Shown here in pieces: positions 23,472 through 34,577 of a DNA stretch of 64,000 nt. The notes below the pieces were generated by a model. That model saw only the letters and a program-made list of their open reading frames with translations. It was not told the origin of the DNA and did not search any database. The stretch lies in assembly GCF_000327385.1 (NCBI RefSeq), contig NW_008710315.1, positions 100,793-164,792 of the forward strand, in the 5' to 3' direction. The stretch comes from Lottia gigantea. Lineage: Eukaryota; Mollusca; Gastropoda; Lottiidae. The position numbers and the translations under genes were made by a program. Each line of letters opens with the position of its first letter. Position 1 is the first letter of the stretch.

Positions 23472-23730
23472 TTAAAGGGGTATGTTCACCATTTGTTTAA
23501 TCAATCGTATTTATGTCTCAAAAACTGAAATATCTTAGCTAAGCTAATCAGTAATAGTGTTCACAGCTCAACGTCGAAATTTGAGCCTTCAAATCCATGT
23601 GTGTTCAGAATTATCAGTGTTTGAACGCTGAATATGAAGACTTATCTTCCGTTGACACTTCGTCATATATAGAAAAGGTATAAAACGAAATAGAGGGTGA
23701 AATTTCTAGTTTGAGATATATTTGTGCGAT
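23472..23730 (+). mobile_element. Dispersed repeat family I, copy 1
   Basis: About 260 bp with TAAAGGGG, AAGCTAATCAGTAATAGTG, TTCACAGCTCAACGTCG, CCTTCAAATCCATGTGTG, TTCAGAATTATC and TATATAGAAAAG. The same order occurs at 39170-39440 and, reversed, at 29195-29409 and 59380-59652. It is a short non-autonomous element of unknown class. Confidence 0.75.
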
Positions 23731-24339
23731 TTTAGTGTAGTTCTTGTACTTCCAACGACTATTTATTTATATTCAAGACCAAAATGAACCCTGAAAGGTG
23801 AACTATGTATGATCTTTAAAGTTTGTTATCCGTGTAAAAATGGTCGTTCCATTTTATTCTTCAACCGGACAACGAAGAAGAATTGGGATTAATATTTAAT
23901 TATAAGAGGCTATTATTATCACAGTCAGAGGTTATACTATAAAAGGGTGATATAGAAATCATCTGAGTTGACGTGATGAGAATGGCACCGATACTCGAGG
24001 ATTAAATGGAATTACCACCAGGGCCTGCCGGAAGTTAATTAGTTCTGACTCTTGTAAACATATTGACCATGATAAGTTGAAAACATACACCATACATAAT
24101 TAGCTATCATATAGTATCTTGCTGAAATATATATCGCACACAGGCAGGAGATGTTAAAACTAACATGTTTTAATGAAATTTCTGCATTTATTGATGTTCC
24201 GAAGTCTTTCGTCAAGAATGCAAAAATTACTAACTGGAGCTAAATGATTTCTTGATTTGAAAATTACCGTTTCCTTTTAGCTTGAGGATATGACTTTTCT
24301 TCAATATGTCGTACAATTATGTTGGTTATGAAACCAAAT

Positions 24340-24454
24340 CCTGGCCACGTATTCTCGAAACGATCTTAGCTCTAGGATGTCCTAGGTTCTTATCTTCTAA
24401 CATCGATTCTAGGACATCCAAGAGCTAAGATCGTTTCGAGAATACGATGCCTGG
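24340..24454. mobile_element. Fold-back MITE, family E, copy 1
   Basis: 115 bp that folds on itself. Left arm CCTGGCCACGTATTCTCG..., right arm ...CGAGAATACGATGCCTGG. Inner arms GATCTTAGCTCTAGGATGTC and its near-complement extend the stem to about 45 bp around a loop of about 23 nt. The loop is the reverse complement of the loop in copy 2, so the two copies sit in opposite orientations. Confidence 0.85.
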
Positions 24455-24939
24455 TGAGTTTCCTGATACTCCGGGTTGATGGGCGAAAATATTGAACATC
24501 ATATGATCACAGACAGTTCTTCCTTAAAATTAATTAATACAAGTGTACTGAATTCATGTTTACCTCATTGATTTTGTCTGGTTGTGGACGAGTGATAAGT
24601 AGGTAAATGTCGTTTCACTCTTTGTGGTTTGCTGTTCTGAGGTTGAAGTCAAATTGTCACCGTTAGGGTTGTCTTCACATTGTTGATAACAGCAGAGTGT
24701 TTTATGTTTTAAAACTCTCGCCTAAGGTTACCTCCAATCTAAGTTGTTATCCTTTTAAAAGTTTGGAAGTCATCGTATGGTTATGATAATTGGTAATATT
24801 TCTCCTGGGTAACTCCGATTGATATATCAACTGTGGTCTGAAGCCTGTGTTAATTCCAAGAATAATGGAGTTGTCCCCCTTTAAGCCTTAGTGGCATTCT
24901 TAATGTGTATGTACTGAGACCTAATACATTTCGTATGTA

Positions 24940-25061
24940 TACAGGCCCGTAGCAAGAGGAAGAAAAATAGATTACCCCCCCTGAAAAAAAACTTACAACC
25001 GACCAATTCCATTGCCAATATATTACTTGCCTCTCCGAACAATCAACAGTACGGGCCTGTA
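24940..25061. mobile_element. Small element with 12-bp terminal inverted repeats
   Basis: TACAGGCCCGTA at 24940 and TACGGGCCTGTA at 25050 are perfect reverse complements enclosing 122 bp with poly-C and poly-A runs. This is typical of a tiny non-autonomous DNA transposon. Flanks are TATG on the left and TGTG on the right, so no clear target duplication. Confidence 0.6.
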
Positions 25062-25797
25062 TGTGAACGTCTTACGAATTCGAAATCAATCAGTGATGTT
25101 CCATGCCGCTGTCCATGACAAAATTTGAATGGTGCTTATCAGAGAGTGCTGAAAGGTGGGACCTAACACCCATTCCATAACCGTGTTTGTAAATTGTCTC
25201 AAGTCGATTGGTGGGAGGTAAGGGAGTTGGCAGACAACCAATATCATAATTGCAACTGAACACCACACCACTTTGCTTCTCCGAATATACTACCTGCACA
25301 CCGAACAATCAAGTCTGGCTACGAGTATGCCCAAGAACACGAAGATTATCAAGGAGCCAAACAGTTCACGTCATCCATTGAATATCGCCCCAAAGCAGGT
25401 ACAGGCTAATCCAATGGATATTATTAAGTACGTTTGAATAGACATCAAGTAAATAAAAATGTAACCGAAGTCATCTACCTTACGCAGCTGGCAGCTGTCT
25501 ATTCTAATGACTTTCTAAAAATAAACTATCGCATTGACAGAGTCAACATCTTGTGGGTAAAAGAAATATAGTCGTCATCTAAATATCTGCATTTCCCAGT
25601 AGACATAACAGAAAAGGCAGCTGTTTGCTATAAGCCCCACAAACATTTTTGTCAAGTTAGTCAAACAGTCTTATGGTCAAACATCATGAAACTCAACAAG
25701 TTGAAATCAGAGCCACTACTCTTGCACGAAATATGACCATAAACAGTTATTTTTGTTTTTTGTTTTGTATTGTTGTTTTTTTTTTTTTGGCCCTTAA
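25062..25797. other. Nothing recognised
   Basis: Two overlapping minus-strand frames near 25086-25308 are not protein-like. A T/G homopolymer run ends the stretch at about 25745-25790. Confidence 0.4.
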
Positions 25798-26035
25798 CGT
25801 CTTAAGCGTCAATGGTGTACTTCCTTGACGTTAACGTTGTACGTCTTTCGCGTCAATGGTGTACGACCTTGACGTTAACGTCGTACGTTCATAATTTCAA
25901 ATTTCGTGATCTATCATCTTAGTGTGTACCTTTTATTTTCTTTATCATGTCTCAAGTTGTACCCCATTTCTGTAATGCCGTAGCTAACGTCTTGAGCGTC
26001 CGCGACGTTCACATGATACGTTCCTAATTTCAGAT
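25798..26035. repeat. Short tandem duplication rich in ACGTTAACGT-type sites
   Basis: GCGTCAATGGTGTAC, then CTTGACGTTAACGT and TGTACG recur at about 25806 and 25850 (44-bp period). A third diverged block (AACGTCTTGAGCGTC...GACGTTCACATG...ACGTTCCTAATTTC) lies at about 25985-26030. CpG density is higher than in the flanks. Confidence 0.6.
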
Positions 26036-26299
26036 AGGTCTAAATTTTCCGTTGTTCGCGGTGTGGAGGACGATCAATAAAAAGCAAGTGATAATGTGAC
26101 TAAAGTAATCTTCATTGACCATCCAACCATTCTAACAATTAACTGATAAAGCTGGAAGAAGAAAGTTAGAGTGTATGATATTAGCGCTTTATTAGTCGTC
26201 TAGTTAATGCTTTCTTGATACGACTCACGAAGGTTTCTCACTTAAAAACAGGTTGTCAATTCTGATAGTGTGAGAGCTTCAAGGGGTTAATTCTTGCAA

Positions 26300-26865
26300 T
26301 TTTAACGACATTGATAGACAACGCAATTATTATACTGAATATGAAACGTGCTAGAGGGGGCAATTGTACAACAAAACAAGAATTCAAGAGATTAATTTTG
26401 CATTTTTTTAACGACCTTAATTCTTGATATTTAATGACGCTTGGGAAACATCGTAGACAGGGCAATAGTACACCAGATAAGAATTCGAGGGTTTTTTGCA
26501 TTTTGGAACGACCTTTGGGAAACATGTTAGACAATGCAATTGTACACCAAAACAAAAAAGAATTCAAGAGTTTACATTTTTGAACGACCTCTGAGAACCA
26601 TGTTAGACAATGCAATTGTACACCAGAATAAGAATTCAGGAGATTTTTCTGGCAAATTTAACATCCTTTGGGAAACGTGTATGACAACGCAATTATATTA
26701 CACAAAAAAAAAGAATTCAAGAGTTTATGTTTACATTTTTGAACGGCCTTTTAGAAACATGTTAGACAATGCAATTGTACACCAGAATAAGAATTCAAGA
26801 AGTGAATTCTGTCAAATTAAATACCCTTTGGGAAACATGCTAGACAGCGCAATTGTACACGAGTG
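26300..26865. repeat. Degenerate tandem array, about 77-bp unit, 7-8 copies
   Basis: Units contain TTAGACAATGCAATTGTACA, CCAGAATAAGAATTCAAGAG, TTTACATTTTTGAACGACC and TTTGGGAAACATG. Clear unit starts lie near 26345, 26454, 26530, 26606, 26682, 26766 and 26843. Frames open on both strands across the array come from the repeat. Confidence 0.8.
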
Positions 26866-28164
26866 AGATGAAAAATAATTATGATCTATATATTTACATT
26901 TATGCATATGGTGGGATGTCGAGCAGAACAGGAGCTGCACAATCCAGACAAACTCATGGAAAGGGACAATCATAATGTTTTATATTGGTTGGTAATTTTA
27001 TTTGTAATGGGCATCGGAAGGAGAGGTATGCTTCCGTTTTCAGATATACCATTTTACATTTGTGCGTATCCTATATGCAGTTGTGTTAACTATCATTGTG
27101 TATCCATAGATATCGGTATTCATAGATCCATTTTCCATCAAATGCCATTCAATAACTTTAAACTGAATATTATTATCAGCGATAACCGTTTTTGACAACA
27201 TCCACTTGGATTTAGACTTCAATGAAGTAAAGGGGGCGTATGGACCAACTTCAATCAAAATTTATTTTAAAAATCCTTTCGGTATGCAATTTCGTAAACA
27301 TCCTTACCGATTTATCAAAGAAAGAAAATAGCCAGAATTTCAAATTTTTGACCATTATGACGTTTAGTTTCACGCAAGTAAATCGGCATATATTCTCATA
27401 TATACTATCAAAGTATGTGAATTCCCGATAGGTCTCCGAGATTACAAGAAATCGTCGCTTTAATGCTCGCCTCACTTGTCATCAAATCTCTTTAGTGTCT
27501 ATTTAAGGAGCTCGGTAGACGAGATAGATCTGCTACTTTGTCACAAGAAAAATAGTTTAGCTCGTTAACTGTAATTTTGATGGAATCCCATTATTAGATT
27601 GAGGATGGTTTTTGTTCCTTAAATGTCATTCAAGAGGAGGTCTCTCTTAGGCAGTTGTCGTGATAGTGCTCGACACAGAAAATATCAGCTGAGGGTCGAT
27701 GGGACCATAGGCTCCCATGTAGGGTACGGCGGTGGGGAAGAGATTTTACCATTTTGAGATGCTTTGGCAGTTATTTCCTATGGATATTTTCAACCATTGC
27801 ACCAAATTTTTAGTAGTTTTATTCCAAAAAAAAAAAAAAAAAAATACCACTAGCCAGAAAAATAGAGAAGTCTTTGATCCCTATCCTACCCTTCTAATTT
27901 TAATCAACCCTATAGATGAGCAAAATGAGATACAGGGGTCAGAAATAGTATTTTTTTTCTTCTTTTTTGAGCTGTCGAATTGATGTCCAAAATGGTGGTG
28001 GTTGAACTAACACGAATTACTGAATATAGCCCAATGACTACTCAGAAAGTCATACCTTACCATTACTTTAGCCGTATGATGCAGATGAGGATGCTTTCTT
28101 CCTTGGTTTAGCCTGTTGGTTAAAATGGTGTCACAACACTTGTCGTATTTAGGGATCAAGAGTA
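26866..28164. other. Nothing recognised; poly-A run at about 27826-27843
   Basis: Several short overlapping frames on both strands (26881-27475), none with a recognised domain. The poly-A run at about 27826 is not preceded by a recognisable retrocopy. Confidence 0.4.
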
Positions 28165-28385
28165 AATAAATAAACCAAGAACTAAAGATCCAAATCGCAA
28201 AACTAAAGATCCGAACCGCAAAACTAAAGATTCGAAAACTAAATCCAAACAACATATTGGCGAAAAAGCAGTAGCAACTAATGAACTTCTCATGTATATC
28301 AATCATAAATGAGTAAAATGAGTTAGTATTTCAAAATGAAAAGTGGTATCAGGTGTCTAGAAGAGTAAGCATACAATGCCTGGCG
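28165..28385 (+). repeat. Dispersed repeat family A, copy 3
   Basis: The AACTAAAGATCCGAACCGCA motif is present three times in a row (28176-28240), followed by the usual CATATTGGCGAAA, GTAGCAACTAATGAACTT, AAAATGAAAAGTGG and TATCAGGTGTCTAGAAGAG. The local triplication is unique to this copy. Confidence 0.7.
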
Positions 28386-28499
28386 CCACACCCGTCATAT
28401 CTGCTTAATATGTGCTTAACCTGCTGTCTTTGATCCCGGACGATGGTAATAAAAAGCTTTCAGTTGTTTGGATGGAACAGCAAATCGTTGTCCTCATAT

Positions 28500-28580
28500 G
28501 AATTGCATAGGGGGATTGTTCGTCTTCACGTGCTCGATCAGATGTTGAAAAGTGGGACGCAAAACTTCCATTAAATTTAA
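28500..28580 (+). mobile_element. SINE-like family F fragment
   Basis: GTTGAAAAGTGGGACGCAAAA with CTTCCATT is the reverse complement of the family F end (AATGGAGTTTTACGTCCTAC). Only the end segment is recognisable. Confidence 0.4.
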
Positions 28581-29194
28581 TTTCAAAATCCTTAACGTCT
28601 AGGCTGGTAGTACAATTAGTATCCACCGGTATGAGAATAACCCGACGTTCTAATTATAGGTAATAATAGCACCGAACATTTCATATGCCACTGTTCATCA
28701 AGTTCCTTCCGTTTAATGAGCAGTTATTAATTCGTCAGCCGACCACTGTCAAATCGAGCCGTAATTACTAGCTAGCACATTTTACCACCTAGCTATTACC
28801 AGTAGATAATAATTCAACAGCCATTTGGCAAGGAACTATTATAGGGAGCGATACGAGTTATATAGGTCTTATATTGCCCATTTAACCGTGAAAATGTATC
28901 TTTAAGTACAGACCCGTTCCCCAGTCTTGCTTGAAATTGAACATCGCATCCAATGATGATCCTACTTGTCTGAAATTATATTTCAAGGGATCTTTTCCCC
29001 TAAGTTTGTTATAAGTTTGCCAATAATGATATTCACATAAGCAATATATTAATTGAGGACGAGTCAGGTTCGAATATGTTCATAAAATACATAAAAATGC
29101 ATGATGTTATTTATATGCTTACAGGGGCATTTATGGAGTTGATTTAAGTCTTGATTACAATTGTCTGAAAATCTAAATATTCCTTCAAATTTCT

Positions 29195-29409
29195 ATAGGT
29201 GTCTTTTTTAAATATGGTAGTGTCTCAAAAAAACACGACTGGTCTTTTATACTTTCAAGCGCGGATAATTCTGGACACACATGGATTTGAAGGGTCAAAT
29301 TTCGACGATGAGCTGTAGATATTATTACTGATTGGCTTAGCTAATAAAATTCCCGTTTCTGAGACAATGGTATGATTGGTCAAAAATATGGCGCATTTGT
29401 CCCTTTATG
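29195..29409 (-). mobile_element. Dispersed repeat family I, copy 2
   Basis: Reverse-strand match to 23472-23730: ACACACATGGATTTGAAGGG, TTCGACGATGAGCTG, ATTACTGATTGGCTTAGC, CCGTTTCTGAGAC and TGTCCCTTTA at the end. Confidence 0.75.
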
Positions 29410-29754
29410 TAGTTTGGTTGACTCTTGCCATTATGATCCTGGTTAGATATTTGAATCATTTCATGCCTACTTCATTGATTTTGTTGGATGGTGAACTTAT
29501 TAAGATAAGTACGTGTTGGAAATTGTCTAAACGCTATCACTTGGATGTTTTTCTGTGATTGATGTTAAGAGGACCCTTGCTGTAATAAAATTACATTTAA
29601 TAGCTCATGGAATAAGTTTGTAGGATATTAACCTTGTCCAAATGGTTGTCGTAGTTTGAATATGACACTTAAAAACTGTTGTAAATTGGCATTTATATAG
29701 TGTTAAGAGCGAAAAACTATGATAGGATTTAGAAAAAGTGCACATTTCGATTTC

Positions 29755-29965
29755 TGTGAAGGCAGGGTTTGATTCTCCCCGGGCCTAGAGGGGAAATACT
29801 TCATTCAATTAGAATAAACTCTTTATTTTACATGGGTCAAAATTAGGCCCAATACACAAGGACATGGCCCTGTTTAACATTCAACCCATGGCTGATCCAT
29901 TAGGGAATTGGAATAAGCTGTCTGGAGCTGCTGAGTATTAATCTTCTGTTCTGATCTGAAGTTAA
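29755..29965 (+). repeat. Dispersed repeat family M, copy 1
   Basis: Shares GAAGG, AGGGTTTGATTCTCCC, GGCCTAG, ACTT.ATT and TCTTCTGTTCT...GATCTGAA with 62412-62545. The GGTTTGATTCTCC string resembles a Pol III B box, but no convincing A box precedes it. A SINE remnant is therefore possible but not shown. Confidence 0.5.
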
Positions 29966-31014
29966 ATGTTTTTTTACACAACTTTCATACACAACTTTCA
30001 TTTGCTTCGCAATATAGCTTTATAGACATTACAACGCGACTTCGCTGGAGCCGGAGGTTTGAAACATTGCTTAGGGAGGGGCTGATTGGGGAATGTAAGT
30101 GCTATAGATACGTCATTTAGAAATCGCAAGCGGAGCTGTCTGTTGGTCTCAATAGGCCCGATAATTGTCTTATGGTAATTGTCTCTATGATCTGGCAAAT
30201 TTGGAAGCGAAAAGATATGACGCAAAACCCAGGTTCATTAATTGACTTCGTCAATCCTCCAAGTGTTTAATGTGAACATGGTTCAATAATTAAATTTGGA
30301 AGGTTAGCTTTTAATGGATGGGAACAACACCAAAACAGCCGTCTTATCATTCCGACCGAGCAGCTATTAACCATGTAATTCGTACTGAATGATGTGGGGC
30401 TTTTGTGGATGCCCTTCCTCGTATAGGCAACCATCTTTAAAGGACCGTTACTCGATAGCAGTGGCATCATATACGGTTCAGTCAAGCAAGCGTTATTACA
30501 GATTTATTATATTACCAACTGGTGTCCATGAAGTCATGATACACTTTTCGTATGATCAAATTCAATTTCATGTTGTCTACGAGATGTTATGTAATTGCTG
30601 GAATAATTAGAGGAATGGTCTAATCAAAAGGAAGTCGTATCTCAGATAAGCATTTCGCTTCACAGGACTAAGCTTGTTGACTAGCATCGCGAGTTCAATC
30701 ACCTCGTGTAGTATGGCTGAATGCGAAAGCAAAAGTAAGCAAAACCCTTGAAAATCTGATGTGGAAAAAGCTAATAATTTAACCGTTTTATTGCAGGTTG
30801 TAAATATGGACTCTTTGAGCGACGTCTTAACCACCAAGTTTAATAACAAAGTGTACAATGTTTTAACACAATTTACACGTGTCGTCATCAGATGAAGTAT
30901 GTAAAATTTTGAATCTGCAGCAGCTTTTTGTTATTTAACTCTGGAGCCATATAATATATGAGCCTTTTACAATGTTACAATCGTAAACGGGATCAACGCT
31001 TAAAACTATCGCGT
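29966..31014. other. Nothing recognised
   Basis: Unique-looking. Short frames at 29998-30225, 30267-30610 and 30607-30888 overlap on opposite strands and lack motifs. Confidence 0.4.
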
Positions 31015-31129
31015 CCAGGCCCTGTATTCTCGAAACGATCTTAGCGCTGGGATGTCCTAGAATCAATGTTAGAAGATAAGAACCTAGGACATCCTAGCGC
31101 TAAGATCATTTCGAGAATATGGGCCCAGG
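31015..31129. mobile_element. Fold-back MITE, family E, copy 2
   Basis: 115 bp, the same length as copy 1. Arms CCAGGCCCTGTATTCTCG / CGAGAATATGGGCCCAGG and GATCTTAGCGCTGGGATGTC / its near-complement. The stem position that is T-A in copy 1 (AGCTCT) is G-C here (AGCGCT) on both arms. The loop is reverse-complemented relative to copy 1. Confidence 0.85.
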
Positions 31130-31555
31130 TTCTTAAATGTTGTTGATTTAAGCGATGACGTTGAATATTTTAATCTAATTCTATTGTCTTGGTGAATCTT
31201 GTTTTGAATCTAGTTTAAAAACCTGTTAATTTGGTGATAAAATCTGTTAATATGATTGTAATATGTGTTAATTCGCAATAGATTGAAGTTGATAAATATT
31301 GAACATTTATTATATTGTGTTATCAGTTTTAAGGCAATATTTATCTAATAGTAATAATCTTGTAGATTCATTATTTATTAAAACAAAGTACCAGCCTGTC
31401 AAGATTTATGATGTTTTAAAAGATGTTAAAAGATGTTGAGGCCACATGCGTGGTATGTAATATATTATGCAGTTGTCAGTTGATCGAAAGTATCTCTCTC
31501 ATTGAAAACTTTGAAATCTTGAAGCCATGCGCTTTTCCAAAGTTCTGGGTATAGA

Positions 31556-31722
31556 TATAGCACTGTGTCCAATTTTGGAATATAAATCCGTACAAGAAAT
31601 GACAATCCCGTTAAGCAAGAATGTCGTCCAAAGAATGGCAAAATCGAGAGCAAAGGATGTATAGAAGTGGACTCCTCCGAAGAGAAGTGCCATCAGGTGT
31701 TTCGAAACTATTTTAAAGGTTT
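31556..31722 (-). repeat. Dispersed repeat family L, copy 3
   Basis: Reverse-strand match to 3660-3810 and 4143-4285: GTCGTCCAAAGAATGGCAAA, ATCGAGAG, GTGGACTCCTCC, AGAGAAGTGCCATCAGGTG and TTTCGAAAC. Confidence 0.6.
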
Positions 31723-32660
31723 ACTTAAACTTTCGTTATGCTTTTAGGGAGTTGTTCAAAAACTGCTGTGTGGATTTAAGCAAATAAAACGATTAATTGT
31801 ACAGAAATGTCATCTACTTATTCAAAAGGTTCAATTTGTTGAAGCTGCTTTCTGAACAATTATTACACTTCGTTTTTAATTAAACCTTTTAAAGCAAATT
31901 CAGTTTGATCAAAAAAGATTCATAGATGTAAATAGCATATTTCAAGAATATTTTCAGATATAATTTACGTCCTTTTTGATAATGAAAATGTTTATTGCTT
32001 ACACAAAATCGGAACGCTGGGCATCAGTGTCCAGTGATATTACCTCTCATTTGGCCACTATTCCCCTCGAAAATAACAGCGACAGCAAATTCTGGACAAT
32101 GTAATGAACAGGAGAAAAAAACTAACATAAAACAAATCACAAGTAATGAGTACGATGGCTTTAGGGTAATAACACACTTACCGTATATTGTAAGAACAAA
32201 GGTAATTGCCTTTTCATTTTTCTTCTAACGTTTCTCGACTTATATTTCTTTTTTTCTTTTAAGTTCGGGTCAGTAAGTCTACGAGAACACATGTAATTTA
32301 AATGAAAAATTTAAAGTCACGAAACAAAATAAGGAAATTTCTTCCCATGGTTGATGCCAAGTTTATACTTTTAGTCGAACCCTCACTTATCACTGTTTAA
32401 ACCTTTACCAATTTGACCAAAATCCTTTCTAAAATTCAAGGTAAATTTCCATTCGAAATATTAGTGTATAGTATGGGTTGTTAATTAAAATTGCTTTGTT
32501 TGAAGACTTGATGAAATCTCCAGTTCATGGACAAAGGAAAGTGGAGATTTACCAAGACATGAAGATGATTGACAGGATTTAACTACAGATAAGACTTTTA
32601 GTGTCAATAAACAGATCTCAAAATCAATATATTATTCTCTTTTTTCTTCTCTCTTTTCAG
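31723..32660. other. Intron upstream of the first coding exon, with a strong 3' splice site at 32660
   Basis: The last 30 bases are an almost pure pyrimidine tract ending CTCTCTTTTCAG at 32660, a textbook vertebrate/invertebrate acceptor. The rest is A+T-rich and without recognised content. The short + frame at 31995-32228 is not supported. Confidence 0.65.
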
Positions 32661-32924
32661 ATTGCTTCTATAGCCATTATTATATTGGGATTATAAATTG
32701 CTAGCGATATGTCTTCATTATACCGGCCATAGTGTGATAAACACAATAAGACTAGCTTAGAACTAGCAGAGTGACATCTTCGGCTTTAATAGACCACTTA
32801 ACACCATCCATTCCCCAATAATGTCTTATTGAACGCTTTTATCTCTTCAACATCGACGTTACTAGGGAAGCTCGCGAGGAAGAAGGCGGTACCTGTTGTT
32901 AAGGGAGGTAACTCAATCAGGAAA
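32661..32924 (+). other. 5' UTR part of the first coding exon, with two uORFs
   Basis: The leader between the acceptor at 32660 and the ATG at 32925. A TAA at 32799-32801, in frame with the main ORF, excludes coding sequence continuing from an upstream exon. Two minimal upstream ORFs are seen: ATG at 32709 (7 sense codons, stop ending at 32732) and ATG at 32821 (ATG TCT TAT TGA). Both lie out of frame with the main start and could lower its translation. Confidence 0.6.
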
Positions 32925-33324
32925 ATGAGTCGACCGTCACCTTCGGCCTACCTCATCGCAGTGTATGTGGCCGTGCCAGCTGTGGTGTTATTGCTCGCTA
33001 TTATAGTGGTTTATATTTACTGCACCAAAAGACATCGACTCAATTGGTATCAGAGGACGTTACTCGAGGAATATGATCGCGGTACGCTTGGACCGTTACT
33101 GTCAGAAGGAGCTAAAACGGGACTAATGTCCGGAAAAGGCGGTCGTGGTATGCGATCTAGTAGCTTAAAATCTGAATGGATGATTTACGTCAAAAAAATG
33201 GGATCCAGTCCCAGTTCACCAACTAATGATGCCAGTGAAAAGTTTTGGGTACCACCAAATGTGCTGGAACGTAAACGTGCCCAAAGCTTGGTACCGTCTT
33301 TATCGAGACAGGACTCCGATGAAG
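32925..33324 (+). CDS. Exon 1 of a synaptotagmin-like single-pass membrane protein (residues 1-133 + 1 nt)
   Basis: ATG at 32925 (AAAATGA context) is the first in-frame ATG after an in-frame stop at 32799. The frame runs 133 codons plus one base to a GAAG|GTAAGA donor. A longer reading from TTG at 32829 is not justified. Residues 1-8 are a short outside segment. About 9-33 form one hydrophobic helix (YLIAVYVAVPAVVLLLAI...) ending in Cys33. Then comes a basic TKRHR stop-transfer stretch, suggesting an N-out, C-in topology with a possible palmitoylated Cys. The cytoplasmic part is Ser/Gly/Arg-rich, with FWVPPNVLERKRAQS and a CK2-like SRQDSDE end. The short N-terminus, single helix and long linker are the layout of synaptotagmins. 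The C2 domains, which would decide it, are outside the window. Other single-pass adaptor proteins are possible. Confidence 0.7.
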
Positions 33325-33559
33325 GTAAGACATTTTTTTTATATGTTTATAGCAATGCCAAAAGCAAAGTAACAATTACAAACTGCACACTTCCTTAATT
33401 CGCGTAATCTTTTTAAAAAATGCATGAATTGGAATTGTTTTGTTTTAATTCGAACATTTGAAAATCTTTTCAAAAAATCGTTTTATCAAAAACTTTAATA
33501 AATTTTAAATCTCGAAGTGATGACACAAACATTATTATTTTTCTCATTTGCGGCTAATG

Positions 33560-34577
33560 ACAAAACAAACATTGGACAATCATGTATTTTATGTAAAGAT
33601 CTTCAAAACATAAACATTGGACAATCATGTATTTTATGTCAAGATCTTCAAAACATAAACATTGGACAATAATGTATGTTATGTAAAGATCTTCAAAACA
33701 TAAACATTGGACAATCATGTATTTTATGTAAAGATCTTCAAAACATAAACATTGGACAATCATGTATTTTATGTAAAGATATTCAAAACATAAACATTGG
33801 ACAATCATGTATATTATGTAAAGATCTTCAAAACATGAACATTGGACAATCATGTATTTTATGTCAAGATCTTCAAAACATAAACATTGGACAATAATGT
33901 ATGTTATGTAAAGATATTCAAAACATAAACATTGGACAATCATGTATATTATGTAAAGATATTCAAAACATAAACATTGGACAATCATGTATTTTATGTA
34001 AAGATATTCAAAACATAAACATTGGACAATCATGTATATTATGTAAAGATCTTCAAAACATAAATATTGGACAATCATGTATTTTATGTCAAGATCTTCA
34101 AAACATAAACATTGGACAATAATGTATGTTATGTAAAGATATTCAAAACATAAACATTGGACAATCATGTATATTATGTAAAGATATTCAAAACATAAAC
34201 ATTGGACAATCATGTATATTATGTAAAGATATTCAAAACATAAACATTGGACAATCATGTATTTTATGTAAATATCTTCAAAACATAAACATTGGACAAT
34301 CATGTATTTTATGTCAAGATCTTCAAAACATAAACATTGGACAATAATGTATGTTATGTAAAGATCTTCAAAACATAAACATTGGACAATCATGTATTTT
34401 ATGTAAAGATATTCAAAACATAAACATTGGACAATCACGTATTTTATGTAAAGATATTCAAAACATAAACATTGGACAATCATGTATTTTATGTAAAGAT
34501 ATTCAAAACATAAACATTGGACAATCATGTAATTTATGTAAAAATATTCAAAAACATAAACATTGGAAAATCATGTA
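33560..34577. repeat. Minisatellite, 45-bp unit (about 22 copies) with a 225-bp higher-order unit
   Basis: Units are AACATTGGACAATCATGTAT, then TTTATGTAAAGATCTTCAAA and ACATA. A variant ACAATAATGTATG occurs at 33666, 33891, 34116 and 34341, exactly 225 bp (five units) apart. The GTCAAGATC variant keeps its place one unit earlier. Because 45 is a multiple of 3, frames stay open on both strands: 324 codons on minus and 73-139 on plus, broken at the variant's TAA. These are treated as repeat artefacts. The array begins 235 bp after the exon's donor. Confidence 0.95.

Noticed and set aside
26256-26866. 110-119-codon frames on both strands
   Set aside because: They follow the 77-bp tandem repeat and have no features of a protein beyond the repeat.
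27826-27843. Poly-A run as the tail of a processed retrocopy
   Set aside because: No gene-derived sequence or target duplication was recognised upstream.
32829-32924. N-terminal extension of the membrane protein from TTG at 32829
   Set aside because: TTG is not a usual start in nuclear genes, and the ATG at 32925 gives a better-placed transmembrane helix and has a fair context.
33325-33398. Reading of the first exon through to the stop at 33398
   Set aside because: It passes a consensus GTAAGA donor after which the translation loses its character, and the donor's phase matches the exon at 57766.
33554-34528. 324-codon minus-strand open frame and 73-139-codon plus frames over the 45-bp array
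   Set aside because: The unit length is a multiple of three and the monomer lacks stops in these frames, so openness is automatic. Both strands are open at once and no non-repeat coding extension exists.
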